Of a stretch of DNA of 44,163 bases, positions 29,556 to 38,394 are shown one piece after another (within the stretch, counting starts at the first letter, position 1; the number at the start of each line of letters is the position of its first letter). The notes under the pieces are model-generated. The model saw only the letters and a list, made by a program, of their open reading frames with translations, was not told where the DNA came from and made no database searches. Source of the stretch: Candidatus Woesearchaeota archaeon (GTDB taxonomy: Archaea > Nanobdellota > Nanobdellia > SCGC-AAA011-G17 > GW2011-AR20); the NCBI GenBank assembly GCA_018302465.1, contig JAGVZQ010000016.1, positions 1 through 44,163 on the forward strand, in the 5' to 3' direction. Position numbers and translations under genes: made by a program.

Positions 29556-30285
29556 TTATGCTTTCTTCATTGAATTCCAGCTTAAGTTAAACATGTTTTC
29601 TAGAGCTGAAGTGAAGAAAGGTGAGTCAACCCAGATTGCAGTATCATTGCTTTCATGAACTTCATTATCATTCATAACCATGAATAATGCTTCTTTTCCG
29701 TCTATTAAACAGAATCTTGCATTTCGCTGCAATTTTTACTTTTATTTTTTTAGCTTTTAATTTTCTTTCTGCATTTTTTAGGATGTCTCTTTTTCTTATA
29801 AGACCTTTTTCACTTGTCATTATAACTACTGAGCTCTTTGCTTTTCCAAGCATTGCAGATAATTGTGAGTAAACTGATTGTCTGTCTCTCATTGCTCCAG
29901 AGAGTTCAGTAATGTCTACATTAGCTATTCCTTGAGTATATAATTGAGTTAATTCTTCATAAGTCTCTGTAGCTCTTACCTTATCAATCATCCCTAATCT
30001 TTCTTCTGTTTTCTCATTTATCCTGTCTTTAACTCTTTTGATTATTTCTTCAGGTTTTATAGCCATATATCTTATTGGCTTTCCTATTTTAACCATAATG
30101 AATCCTTTCTTCTCTAAAGATTCAAGAACATCATAAGACCTTGATCTTGGGACATTAGACATATCTGACAATTCTCCAGCAGTTGCTACTCCTTTGGATA
30201 ATAAAGCTGCCCAAATTTTTACTTCGTATATATTTAAATCAAATGCTGATCTTAATTTCTTTATGAATTCTTCTTTAATTATCAT
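29556..30285 (-). pseudogene. TrmB-family transcription regulator with +1 frameshift
   Basis: The first frame (30285 to 29668) encodes a TrmB-type winged HTH (FDLNIYEVKIWAALLSKGVA, SNVPRSRSYDVLESLEKKGF). A PLD-like half follows (SAMLGKAKSSVVIMTSEKGL), then it derails into KCKILFNRRKRSIIHGYE. In the +1 frame from about 29720 to the TAA at 29556-29558 the expected C-terminus continues: ARFCLIDGKEALFMVMNDNE, then AIWVDSPFFTSALENMFNLS. The segment normally lying between KIKVKIAA and ARF in relatives seems missing, so the break may be an out-of-frame deletion rather than a single-base change. TrmB proteins usually control sugar uptake or metabolism. The gene overlaps the upstream gene by 11 nt. 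Confidence 0.75.
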
Positions 30286-30898
30286 TTTGTGGAGTTTCTT
30301 TTAATGCTTCTACTAAATTAGAAACTTGCCTTCTTACTTTTCTTTTTGTAATATTTACCATTTCAAAGTCTAGTATACTCTTTATCCCTACTCCAATAGC
30401 AGCTCCTGAAATACCATAAAATAAACTCTGAATATCAGTAACTTCATTGGTTGCTATGTAATCTATAACTTTTTCTATCTCGAATATAGAATAACCTGCA
30501 AACACACCTAAACCTGTTGTAATGAAGCTAACCACTCTTGGCCTCCATAAAGGATTTACTCTTAGATCAGAAGCTGATGGTGCAACTTGAGCCATTAACT
30601 CTAATTGTCTATTATAAGCATATCTTTTTTTCTTATCAAATCTTAAACCAACCATTCTTTCTGATAGGGCTTCTTCAACTCTGTCACTTACATCACCAGG
30701 TTTTGTTCCTTTAACAAACCAATTGTCACTATAATCTGGGGTTATATCCCTTAATCCTGCTGCTTGTTCCCTTACAGAAGGTAATCCATGTCTAGGTTCT
30801 TCAACTTTAAATCCTTGCATTATTAAATATTCTCTAGATCTGTCTATTTCATCTTTACTTGCTTTGAGTGCCATAACATCATTATAAAAATTTACCAT
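30275..30898 (-). CDS. Hypothetical membrane protein, 207 aa
   Basis: A charged N-terminal 120 residues is followed by two hydrophobic segments (about 122-140, VVSFITTGLGVFAGYSIF, and 158-175, SLFYGISGAAIGVGIKSIL) and a short basic tail. No family is recognised. It overlaps the TrmB start by 11 nt and follows the 123-aa gene by one base, so the three form one transcription unit. Confidence 0.6.
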   Translation of the reverse strand: MVNFYNDVMALKASKDEIDRSREYLIMQGFKVEEPRHGLPSVREQAAGLRDITPDYSDNWFVKGTKPGDVSDRVEEALSERMVGLRFDKKKRYAYNRQLELMAQVAPSASDLRVNPLWRPRVVSFITTGLGVFAGYSIFEIEKVIDYIATNEVTDIQSLFYGISGAAIGVGIKSILDFEMVNITKRKVRRQVSNLVEALKETPQNDN

Positions 30899-30899
30899 T

Positions 30900-31271
30900 T
30901 TATTTTCCTCTAGCCTCTATCATTCTTCTAGCTAGGTCTATACCTTCATCTCTTGTTAATGTTCTACGAAAAACTCCAGTAAATGTTTCATTAGCCCTAA
31001 CTGTTAAACTACCTCTGTCTACAGGACTAACTTTTCCAGCTTCACAGTTTATACTTCTTACAATAGAGTCATTTGGACTTTTAGCACTTTTAACAATAAC
31101 TCCTGCAACTTCTTCTAAACTATCATAACTGACTCTGTTGCCGGGAAGGTTTTCCCATGCGGAATTATTTAAACCATACACATAGTAAGTAATTTCTACT
31201 CTTCTAACAACAATACCATGATCTTGAACTTGGTCTTGTGCATTTACGTTAAATTCTGTGTATTTTGCCAT
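30900..31271 (-). CDS. Hypothetical protein, 123 aa
   Basis: This protein is largely beta strand by appearance (HGIVVRRVEITYYVYGLNN, GSLTVRANETFTGVFRRTL) and ends in a helix (DEGIDLARRMIEARGK). It has no signal or membrane segment. No family is recognised. It is the first gene of the unit leading to the TrmB regulator; TATA-like sequence lies near 31290-31310. Confidence 0.6.
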   Translation of the reverse strand: MAKYTEFNVNAQDQVQDHGIVVRRVEITYYVYGLNNSAWENLPGNRVSYDSLEEVAGVIVKSAKSPNDSIVRSINCEAGKVSPVDRGSLTVRANETFTGVFRRTLTRDEGIDLARRMIEARGK

Positions 31272-31377
31272 TACATTAAAGACTAAAAATATTAGATTTA
31301 TAAATCTTTCTATTTTGTTATTACTTTGTAATGGTTAAAAGATAAGGGTTATAAATAACAAATTTAGGGTTTTGCGA

Positions 31378-31674
31378 ATGAATGGATTAACTGAATATTC
31401 TAAGAGACAAGAACAAGCTTCTGAATTATTTAATTTGATTTCGGGTTCTTCCTATACTAATGCTGCAGAATGGGCCAGTCCTCCTTTGGTTTGCTATTAT
31501 AATAAAAGAGGAAGACCTGTTTTATTAGTTTACCAAGAGAAAGGAGATGTAAGAAGATTTAAGGTTGAAGATGATATAACAAGAAGGACCGTAGAAAGAT
31601 TAGTAAGAGAAAAAAGAATAAGAAGGATTGGAACTCATAGTTTTGTAGACCTTGAAGGTGCAATTCCTATCTAG
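31378..31674 (+). CDS. Hypothetical protein, 98 aa
   Basis: ATG at 31378 is preferred to a TTG two codons upstream because of the TATA-like TTATAAATAAC about 27 nt ahead. The protein has LTEYSKRQEQASELFNLISG, then PPLVCYYNKRGRPVLLVYQ and a basic DITRRTVERLVREKRIRRIG. It could be a small winged helix; no family is recognised. Its stop overlaps the convergent lipoprotein gene by 4 nt. Confidence 0.55.
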   Translation: MNGLTEYSKRQEQASELFNLISGSSYTNAAEWASPPLVCYYNKRGRPVLLVYQEKGDVRRFKVEDDITRRTVERLVREKRIRRIGTHSFVDLEGAIPI

Positions 31675-31868
31675 ATTAATCCAATGTCTTCATCTAATGA
31701 ATCTATGTCAGATAAGCCTAAGTCATTAACCTCATCTGTTGCAGACTCAAGAGTTTCATCTGTCTTTTCTATAGTATCTCCAGAATCTTCTATAGTTTCA
31801 GATTTTGCGCATCCTGCAACTAAAAGCAAAGAAGCTGCAAGGAAAATAAACAATATTTTCTTGTACAT
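31671..31868 (-). CDS. Small acidic lipoprotein, 65 aa
   Basis: A lipoprotein signal, KKILFIFLAASLLLVAGC with lipobox Cys at about residue 19, is followed by 46 residues rich in Asp, Glu, Ser and Thr (SETIEDSGDTIEKTDETLES). It would be anchored outside the membrane. It follows the secreted coiled-coil gene by one base and is probably co-transcribed. Confidence 0.7.
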   Translation of the reverse strand: MYKKILFIFLAASLLLVAGCAKSETIEDSGDTIEKTDETLESATDEVNDLGLSDIDSLDEDIGLI

Positions 31869-31869
31869 T

Positions 31870-33180
31870 TTAATTATCCTCCTCTATTGTTATTTCAGTT
31901 ACTTCCTGTTCGTCTAAGTTAATGCTTAACTTGCCGACGATTTCTCTTATTTCTTTTACTACAGAACCAGCTTCTTTTACTGTCTCATAGGCCTGCTTTG
32001 TTGATTCTATAAACTTCTTTGTAAGCTCTTTCTTTTCTTCAATGTTGTCTATGTTTTTAGCAGAATCAAACGCAGATTTCGCATCTGAGCATTTAGACCT
32101 AGCTGTTTCCAATAAGGCGTTTAATTTTTCAATTCTTGAATCAAGCTCTGTTGTATCTGCTCCTGATTCTTCAGCTTTTGACAGCGCTAATTCTGCTTTT
32201 CTTTCCAGTAATTCAGACCTTAATAATACTCCATGGCAGATATTTGCTGCTACTGCTCTTGTCTTGAAAATGTGCTTTACCAATGCGTATTTCTTTATTT
32301 CATTACCGAGGCTTCTTAATTGCTCTACTGAAGTTGCATCTGCTATTTTTGTTTTTAATAACTCTAATGAGGCTATTGCGTTATCAACTCTTTCTGTTGA
32401 GTCTGAAGATTCTTCTGAATTTATATCCTGGTTATTCTGGATCCTTTCCTTTAATGCATTTAATTCTGCTAGTTCAGAATCTATAATCTTTGTAAGGTGC
32501 TCTTTTCCGGTTGCAAGTTTTTCTTCATTTGTCTGAGCTTTCTTTAATTCTTCTCTTGTACCATTTAATTCATTTCTTATCTCTTCTCTTTTTTCTCTAA
32601 CCTCTTTAAAGTTTTCAACAGCATTTTTTACTCTTTCTTTTGTTATCTCTCTAGCCTTGAACTCTCCATCTTTTACTTCCATTACTTTTGCCATCTCTAA
32701 TCTTCTACGTGATTTTTCCTTAACAATTTCTATCTGTTTAGTCCTTGTCAATAATGCAAACTTCTTTGCTTCTTCAGGCGATAAACCACCAACAAATGAT
32801 TCAACACCTTCTACTTTTTCATTTATTTTTAGAATTCTGTTTCTTTCTTCTGCAGGTGTATCTTTTAATTTTTCTTCAATTAATATTCTTAATTTTTCTC
32901 TATCTCCTTTTATTTCTCTTTTAATTTCTGTCCTTACTTCATTTCCTAAATTGTCCCGAACTCTTTCTTTTCTCTCTTCTCTTGCTAAAGTAGGGGGTAT
33001 TTCTTTTTCCATGCTATCAGAGGAACCACTGCTTCCACTTTCTGTGCTTGAACCACTTTTTGAACTGTCTGATGAACCAGATCCACTAGAATCACTTCCA
33101 GATTTATCATCTTCTGCAATCACATTTAATGCTCCAAAGACAAATAAAATTATAACAATTGTAAAAAATGTTTTTTTCAT
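31870..33180 (-). CDS. Secreted coiled-coil protein, 436 aa
   Basis: This protein has a signal peptide (residues 1-22, ending NVIAE), then a low-complexity Ser/Gly/Asp stretch (25-58). About 350 highly charged helical residues follow, with heptad-like repeats (KERVKNAVENFKEVREKREE and similar). There is no membrane anchor. A similar architecture occurs in archaeal surface stalk or filament-like proteins, but no family is recognised. The Shine-Dalgarno GAGGTG lies before the ATG. The next gene is a small lipoprotein, which may tether it. Confidence 0.65.
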   Translation of the reverse strand: MKKTFFTIVIILFVFGALNVIAEDDKSGSDSSGSGSSDSSKSGSSTESGSSGSSDSMEKEIPPTLAREERKERVRDNLGNEVRTEIKREIKGDREKLRILIEEKLKDTPAEERNRILKINEKVEGVESFVGGLSPEEAKKFALLTRTKQIEIVKEKSRRRLEMAKVMEVKDGEFKAREITKERVKNAVENFKEVREKREEIRNELNGTREELKKAQTNEEKLATGKEHLTKIIDSELAELNALKERIQNNQDINSEESSDSTERVDNAIASLELLKTKIADATSVEQLRSLGNEIKKYALVKHIFKTRAVAANICHGVLLRSELLERKAELALSKAEESGADTTELDSRIEKLNALLETARSKCSDAKSAFDSAKNIDNIEEKKELTKKFIESTKQAYETVKEAGSVVKEIREIVGKLSINLDEQEVTEITIEEDN

Positions 33181-33291
33181 TTAATTCACCTCTTAAAATG
33201 CTAAAAACCAGTTGCTATATAAACATTTCTAAATCATACCCAAAACGTTTATAAAGAGAACTTTTTTAGTCTCTCTTGGAGGATAATCAAA

Positions 33292-33636
33292 ATGGCTGAA
33301 GTCTCAAAAGAAATACAAGATAAGGCTTATGAAGCTGTGGAAATAGCTAGAAAGTCTGGTAAATTAAAGAAAGGAACTAATGAAGTTACTAAAGTAATAG
33401 AAAAAGGAGTTGCGAAATTAGTTTTGATTGCAAGTGATGTTAACCCTATAGAAGTTATAATGCATATCCCAGTATTATGTGAGGAAAAGAAAGTTCCTTG
33501 TGTAAGTGTTGGAAGCAGAAGTGATTTAGGTGCAGCAGCAGGATTACAAGTTTCAACTGCAAGCGTTGCAATTGTGCAGGAAGGAGATTCTGCAGAATTA
33601 ATAAAAGATATTGCAAACAAACTAAAGTCTTCTTAA
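33292..33636 (+). CDS. rpl7ae: Ribosomal protein L7Ae (eL8)
   Basis: This 114-aa protein shows [39 protein letters not shown] and [13 protein letters not shown], the kink-turn RNA-binding core. In archaea L7Ae serves the ribosome, C/D and H/ACA guide RNPs and RNase P. GGAGGATAATCAAA before the ATG is a strong Shine-Dalgarno, and TATA-like GTTTATAAAG lies near 33249. It heads the operon L7Ae-S28e-L24e-NDK. Confidence 0.95.
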   Translation: MAEVSKEIQDKAYEAVEIARKSGKLKKGTNEVTKVIEKGVAKLVLIASDVNPIEVIMHIPVLCEEKKVPCVSVGSRSDLGAAAGLQVSTASVAIVQEGDSAELIKDIANKLKSS

Positions 33637-33637
33637 A

Positions 33638-33937
33638 ATGGCTAATAAAGAGTTTAATAAGAATAAAGGGAATAGACCTAGTACTACAGAGGAGAAGAGA
33701 AGAGAAGAGAAAGTTGCTGGTTTATTTTCAACTGCTTCTCCTGCAACAGTAGAGGAAATAGTTGGAAAGACAGGAACTAGAGGAGAGGTTACTCAGGTTA
33801 GAGTTAATGTGCAAGAAGGAAAGGATAAAGGAAAAATTTTAAGAAGAAATGTTAAGGGTCCTGTAAGGATCGGGGATGTTTTAATGCTCAGAGAAACTGA
33901 AATTGAAGCAAGAAAATTAAATCAAGGAAGAAAATAA
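33638..33937 (+). CDS. rps28e: Ribosomal protein S28e (eS28)
   Basis: Residues about 30-99 match S28e: [40 protein letters not shown] and [11 protein letters not shown] lysine-rich N-terminal extension of about 30 residues precedes it, making the protein 99 aa against about 70 in most archaea. It starts one base after the L7Ae stop. Confidence 0.93.
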   Translation: MANKEFNKNKGNRPSTTEEKRREEKVAGLFSTASPATVEEIVGKTGTRGEVTQVRVNVQEGKDKGKILRRNVKGPVRIGDVLMLRETEIEARKLNQGRK

Positions 33938-33938
33938 A

Positions 33939-34115
33939 ATGCCTACATGCTCATTTTGCGGAAATAATTATGGTGTTGGGACTGGGATGACTTTTGTGCA
34001 AAAGTCTGGGAAGATTTTAAGATTTTGCAGTGCGAAATGTGAAAAAAATATGCTTAAACTTGGCAGGAAGGCGAGAAACCTTAAATGGACAAAGCACTAT
34101 GTTAAAGGTGAGTAG
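33939..34115 (+). CDS. rpl24e: Ribosomal protein L24e (eL24)
   Basis: ATG at 33939, one base after the S28e stop, opens a 58-aa protein. It starts MPTCSFCGNNYGVGTGMTFV, then RFCSAKCEKNMLKLGRKARN and LKWTKHYVKGE. The zinc ligands CSFC and CSAKC mark L24e. It is an ordinary archaeal length and lies in the expected operon place. Confidence 0.93.
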   Translation: MPTCSFCGNNYGVGTGMTFVQKSGKILRFCSAKCEKNMLKLGRKARNLKWTKHYVKGE

Positions 34116-34120
34116 TTCTA

Positions 34121-34612
34121 ATGATTGAAAAAACTTTTGTAGCAATAAAACCGGATGGAGTGCAGAGAGGTTTGGTTGGAGAGGTTATTAAGAGATTTGA
34201 AAATTCTGGTTTAAAATTAATTGGTATGAAGATGCAATGGCTTGATAAAGAGTTTGCATTGAAACATTATACAGAAGATATTTCTAGAAGAAGAGGAGAG
34301 AAAGTAAGAGAATTACTTGTCGATTATATTGCAGAAGGGCCTGTAGTTGCTATGGTTATAGAGGGAATACACGCTATTGAAATTGTAAGAAAGATAGTTG
34401 GGTCTACTGAGCCAAGAACTGCGCTTCCCGGAACTATAAGAGGAGATTTTTGCCATGTAAGTTATGATCATGCTGATAAATTTGAGAAAGCTATCAGGAA
34501 TATTATCCATGCGTCTGGAAATAAAGAAGATGCTGAATATGAGATTAAATTATGGTTTAAAGATAAAGAATTACATTCTTATGAAAATTCTAATGAACAG
34601 CATATAAGATAG
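34121..34612 (+). CDS. ndk: Nucleoside diphosphate kinase
   Basis: This 163-aa protein shows EKTFVAIKPDGVQRGLVGEV at the start and TALPGTIRGDFC near residues 100-111. The phosphohistidine is in RNIIHASGN (His 130), where most relatives have NIIHGSD. It exchanges phosphate among nucleoside di- and triphosphates. It follows L24e by 5 nt, the typical archaeal order. Confidence 0.93.
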   Translation: MIEKTFVAIKPDGVQRGLVGEVIKRFENSGLKLIGMKMQWLDKEFALKHYTEDISRRRGEKVRELLVDYIAEGPVVAMVIEGIHAIEIVRKIVGSTEPRTALPGTIRGDFCHVSYDHADKFEKAIRNIIHASGNKEDAEYEIKLWFKDKELHSYENSNEQHIR

Positions 34613-34648
34613 AAAATTTTAAAGCATTTTCGCAACTAGGTGTGGCAG

Positions 34649-35236
34649 ATGACAAATTATCCTTTTTTAAGATTAGCAGGAGTTAATGTAGATTGCTCTG
34701 GAAGAGGTATGATATCAGGGTATGTTTTAGATATTTTAAGATTTCATTATACATTAAATTTGAGACATTACCTTAGCAACAACATTTGTGGTATAAGTGG
34801 ATCGCTCCAGCTTAGACAACAAGATACAGAGTTTAGGGTAAGTCCAGATGAGAAAGAATGCAGTAAAAGTTTAACTGATTTGTTCGCTTATGTCTGTGAT
34901 TTATCTGAAAAAACTACAGAAGCAGTCAAGAGACCTTCTAAATTTTTTGATTTAAGATATGATCCAGTAGAACGAATACTTGCTGAGGGATACAGGAGAT
35001 TTGTAGAATACCATAGTTTTTTTGAGATTGCTGAGCAAGTTAATGTAGAACTAGCAAGAATTTATGGATTAAATCAAAAAGATTCACATCTTGCAGATGC
35101 TGTTAGAAATTCTAGAATAATGTTGCATAATATTCGTTATCTAGGGACTCTTATAGACTTTGAATTTGAGGAAGGTTCTTTAGCTCCTAGCGGAAATCCT
35201 GTGCCGCATATAAAGATTCCAAGGTTACAAGTTTAG
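34649..35236 (+). CDS. Hypothetical protein, 195 aa
   Basis: This protein starts MTNYPFLRLAGVNVDCSGRG and is mostly helical later (ILAEGYRRFVEYHSFFEIAE). A GTG at 34640 would add three residues. No signal or membrane segment is present and no family is recognised. It follows ndk by 36 nt and may be co-transcribed. Its last 12 nt overlap the winged-HTH gene on the minus strand. Confidence 0.55.
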   Translation: MTNYPFLRLAGVNVDCSGRGMISGYVLDILRFHYTLNLRHYLSNNICGISGSLQLRQQDTEFRVSPDEKECSKSLTDLFAYVCDLSEKTTEAVKRPSKFFDLRYDPVERILAEGYRRFVEYHSFFEIAEQVNVELARIYGLNQKDSHLADAVRNSRIMLHNIRYLGTLIDFEFEEGSLAPSGNPVPHIKIPRLQV

Positions 35237-35623
35237 GTCTTTATCAATTTCTTTAGCTGTTTTCTTGATTTCTTTTATCACGGAATTAATTTCTAATTCC
35301 AAATTTGAAACTAAAGATTCAACGTTTTTAGAGTTTAACGCATATCTTTGCTTATATGAAATAACAAACCCTTTCTCTGTTAGACTGTTTAGATGATGTA
35401 TTACTGTTCCTCTTGAGAGATGAGAATTAAATGCTATTTCATCTGAGGAAATTAATTTGTCTTCTTTTTTAGCTTTGATTAGTTCTAAGAATATTCTAAA
35501 ACAAGACTTTTCTTTATCTCTCAAATTAAATAAACCTAAAGAATCAGATAACCATTGGATATCTTTATTAAAATCGTTATTTTCTTTTTTTTCAATATTT
35601 CTTATATTTATCTCTTTAAACAT
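35225..35623 (-). CDS. Winged-HTH regulator divergent from the chaperone operon
   Basis: This 132-aa protein has an ArsR/MarR-like winged helix at about residues 45-100 (FRIFLELIKAKKEDKLISSD, SRGTVIHHLNSLTEKGFVI) and a C-terminal coiled coil (LVSNLELEINSVIKEIKKTA), probably for dimerisation. It is transcribed away from DUF3467-grpE-dnaK-X-dnaJ and shares their 90-bp promoter region. By position it is a good candidate for a heat-shock repressor or activator of that operon; this is inference. Confidence 0.75.
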   Translation of the reverse strand: MFKEINIRNIEKKENNDFNKDIQWLSDSLGLFNLRDKEKSCFRIFLELIKAKKEDKLISSDEIAFNSHLSRGTVIHHLNSLTEKGFVISYKQRYALNSKNVESLVSNLELEINSVIKEIKKTAKEIDKDLNL

Positions 35624-35656
35624 TTTAACGAAACCTTTAAATATATGTTATTTGTT

Positions 35657-35689
35657 TACTTTAAATCAACGAAGTTTAAGTATATAAAC
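35657..35689. promoter_or_regulatory. Dyad and TATA box in the divergent chaperone promoter
   Basis: TACTTTAAA (35657-35665) and TTTAAGTA (35675-35682) form an imperfect inverted repeat. It runs into the TATA-like AGTATATAAAC about 27 nt before the ATG at 35713. A regulator bound here would block TBP/TFB. A GGGGG Shine-Dalgarno lies at 35701-35705. Confidence 0.5.
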
Positions 35690-35712
35690 TTTTTGTAAAG
35701 GGGGATAAAAAT

Positions 35713-36054
35713 ATGGCTGAAAAACAAAATATAAATTTAAACTTAGATCACTCTAATGCAGCGTTTTTCTCAGATGGGATATCTTTGTTTAACAGGAAGG
35801 ACAAATTTTTCATAGACTTTAGACAGACAAGCCCTAGAATAGATATGGTAGGAGAGAAGCAGCATTATAGTCATGCTGTAAAACACAGCACTATTGTTGT
35901 TGATCCAGTAATGGCAAAGGCTTTGTTTCAGTTATTAAAAGACAGCATTTCAAAGTATGAAAAGCAATTTGGAAAAATAAGTCTGCCCAAAGAAAAGAAA
36001 ACAAAGAAACAAGAAGTAGAGCAGGTTACAACAGACAGAAACTATATTGGGTAA
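35713..36054 (+). CDS. DUF3467-family protein
   Basis: This 113-aa protein has SNAAFFSDGISLFNRKDKFF, then FRQTSPRIDMVGEKQHYSHA and HSTIVVDPVMAKALFQLLKD, then SISKYEKQFGKI. The order (no-space, phenylalanine-rich strands, then a helix with KALFQLL and YEKQFG) fits DUF3467, a small family of unknown function. It opens the chaperone operon and ends 2 nt before grpE. Confidence 0.75.
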   Translation: MAEKQNINLNLDHSNAAFFSDGISLFNRKDKFFIDFRQTSPRIDMVGEKQHYSHAVKHSTIVVDPVMAKALFQLLKDSISKYEKQFGKISLPKEKKTKKQEVEQVTTDRNYIG

Positions 36055-36055
36055 A

Positions 36056-36545
36056 ATGAAAAAGGAATTGAAGAGAATAGAGCAAGAAATAAAAAAAGAA
36101 TTAGAGAAAGAAAAACAGCTCTCAAAAGAATATTTAGAAACGCTGCAGAGAGTTCAGGCAGAATTTGAAAACTACATTAAGAGGATTGAGAAAGAGAAAG
36201 AAGAATTCAAAAAATATGCCAGGCATGATTTGATATTAAAAATATTAAACATAGCTGATGACTTCGAAAGAGCATTGAAAGCAGAAGGGAGCAAAGAAGA
36301 GATTACAAAAGGAGTTGAAATGATTTTCAAGGAATTAAGTGATAACAGAAGAGGGAGTTAGAGAGATAAAAGCTATTGGGGAAAAATTTGATGCTTATAT
36401 ACATGACATTGTCGGGAAAGTAGAGGGAGAGAAAGATAATGTTATTGTTGAGGAAGTAAGGAAGGGTTATATGTTGAAAGATAAAGTTTTGAGACCCAGC
36501 ATGGTTAAAGTCAGCAAAGTCAAGGAGGCTAGAGAAAATGAGTAA
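36056..36545 (+). pseudogene. grpE: GrpE nucleotide exchange factor, split by a +1 frameshift
   Basis: Frame one (36056-36361) gives the long coiled coil: ELKRIEQEIKKELEKEKQLS, then VQAEFENYIKRIEKEKEEF and ILKILNIADDFERAL. It stops after KELSDNRRGS. The +1 frame, open from a GTG at 36339 to the stop at 36545, gives the rest: EEGVREIKAIGEKFDAYIHD, then [20 protein letters not shown]. The second half is the beta domain that opens DnaK. Both halves keep normal sequence, so the break is recent, a sequencing error or a working two-part protein (GTG at 36339 could restart translation). The end overlaps dnaK by 8 nt. Confidence 0.85.
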
Positions 36546-38394
36546 AATATTAGGAATAGATTTGGGGACCAGCAACTCCGCTGCATCAGTATTACAGGGA
36601 GGAAGACCAAGTATAGTGCCGAGTTCAGAAGGCGCTTCATTATATGGAAAAGCTTTTCCATCTGTAGTTGCATTTACAAAAGAGGGAGAAGTATTTGTTG
36701 GTGAGCCAGCAAGAAGACAAGCAGTCAGCAATCCAGAGGGAACAGTTATGGCTGCCAAGAGAAAGATGGGCAAGAATTTCAAATATGAAATTTATAATAA
36801 AATTTATACGCCACAGCAAATTTCTGCTTTTATATTACAAAAAATAAAGAAAGATGCAGAGACATTTTTAGGGGAAAAAGTTGAGAAAGCTGTTATTACG
36901 GTCCCAGCTTATTTTGATGATGATCAGAGACAAGCTACAAAAGATGCAGGGACAATTGCAGGATTGGAAGTTGTTAGAATTGTCAATGAGCCAACTGCAG
37001 CATCATTAGCTTATGGCTTAGATAAAAAAGACAAAGAAGCTAAAATTCTAGTATTTGATTTAGGTGGAGGAACTTTAGATGTTACAATAATGGAATTTGG
37101 AGATGGAATTTTTGAAGTTAAATCTACATCAGGAGATACCACGTTAGGTGGAACTGATATGGATGAGGTTGTAATGAATTTTGTAATAAAGGAATTTGAA
37201 AAACAAACTGGTGTTGATCTAAGTGATGATTTGACTGCATTGCAGAGAGTAAGAGAAGCTGCAGAGAAAGCAAAAATAGAATTGTCAACAACGATGGAAA
37301 CAGAGATTAATTTGCCTTTTATCACAGCGACAGATAAGGGACCTAAGCATCTTAATTTAAAATTATCAAGGAGTCAATTAGAAAAGTTAATTGATCCTTT
37401 AGTACAGAGGTGCAAGAAACCTGTTGAGCAGGCATTGAAAGATGCTAAGGTAACTAAAGATAATATAGATAAAGTTATTTTAGTTGGCGGACCAACAAGA
37501 ATGCCAGCAGTGAAGAAACTTATTGAATCTTTGCTAGGAAAGAAAGCTGAAGGTGGAATTGATCCTATGGAATGTGTAGCTATGGGAGCAGCAATTCAGG
37601 GTGGTGTGTTATCAGGAGATGTTAAGGATGTTTTGTTATTAGATGTTACACCTTTGACATTAGGCATTGAAACTTTAGGAGGAGTCAGGACTCCATTGAT
37701 AACTAGAAATACTACGATTCCGAGCAAGAAGACACAGATATTTTCAACTGCAGCAGATAACCAGCCAAGCGTAGATATTAATGTTTTACAGGGTGAAAGA
37801 GAAATGGCTACTGATAATAAGGCTTTAGGCAAGTTTTTACTTGATGGAATTCCACCCGCACCAAGAGGTATTCCGCAGATTGAAGTTACATTTGATATTG
37901 ATGCAAATGGAATATTAAGTGTAAGTGCTAAGGACTTGGGGACAGGAAAGCGGCAGAGCATAAAAATTACTGCAACTCAGAAATTAAGCGATAAGGAAGT
38001 AGAGAAAATGAGGAAAGAAGCTGAGGAATATGCAGAGCAGGATAAAAAAAGAAAAGAATTAGTTGAACTGAGAAACCAGGCAGATTCTGTTGTGTATTCT
38101 ACTGAGAAGATGTTAAGTGAGTATGGAGACAAAGTAGATAAAGATACTAAAGAAAAAGTGCAGAAAGAAATGAATGAGATAAAAGAAGTTATGAAAGAGG
38201 AAGATGCAGCTAAAATAAAAAATAAATTAGAAGAAGCTAATAAAGTGATACAGGAAATTGGAATGAAGATGTACCAGGAAGCTGCTAAAAAACAAACAGA
38301 TAATAAAAAAGATGACAACACTGTTGATGCAGAGGTTGTTGAAGAGGATAAAGAAGATGTTCAAAGATCAGATGATAAAAGATCTAGTGTCTGA
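36538..38394 (+). CDS. dnaK: Hsp70 chaperone DnaK
   Basis: This 618-aa protein has the complete Hsp70 layout. The ATPase domain has [33 protein letters not shown] and [12 protein letters not shown]. The substrate domain has [18 protein letters not shown]. An acidic helical tail ends [13 protein letters not shown]. It binds exposed hydrophobic peptides in an ATP cycle driven by DnaJ and GrpE. Archaeal DnaK is of bacterial origin and scattered across lineages. AAGGAGG is the Shine-Dalgarno. The next gene starts inside its end. Confidence 0.95.
   Translation: MSKILGIDLGTSNSAASVLQGGRPSIVPSSEGASLYGKAFPSVVAFTKEGEVFVGEPARRQAVSNPEGTVMAAKRKMGKNFKYEIYNKIYTPQQISAFILQKIKKDAETFLGEKVEKAVITVPAYFDDDQRQATKDAGTIAGLEVVRIVNEPTAASLAYGLDKKDKEAKILVFDLGGGTLDVTIMEFGDGIFEVKSTSGDTTLGGTDMDEVVMNFVIKEFEKQTGVDLSDDLTALQRVREAAEKAKIELSTTMETEINLPFITATDKGPKHLNLKLSRSQLEKLIDPLVQRCKKPVEQALKDAKVTKDNIDKVILVGGPTRMPAVKKLIESLLGKKAEGGIDPMECVAMGAAIQGGVLSGDVKDVLLLDVTPLTLGIETLGGVRTPLITRNTTIPSKKTQIFSTAADNQPSVDINVLQGEREMATDNKALGKFLLDGIPPAPRGIPQIEVTFDIDANGILSVSAKDLGTGKRQSIKITATQKLSDKEVEKMRKEAEEYAEQDKKRKELVELRNQADSVVYSTEKMLSEYGDKVDKDTKEKVQKEMNEIKEVMKEEDAAKIKNKLEEANKVIQEIGMKMYQEAAKKQTDNKKDDNTVDAEVVEEDKEDVQRSDDKRSSV

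Noticed and set aside
33240-33291. L7Ae autoregulatory kink-turn in the leader
   Set aside because: The TATA box leaves a leader of only some 15 nt, too short for a kink-turn; the AGAGA/TCTCT arms are partly in the promoter.
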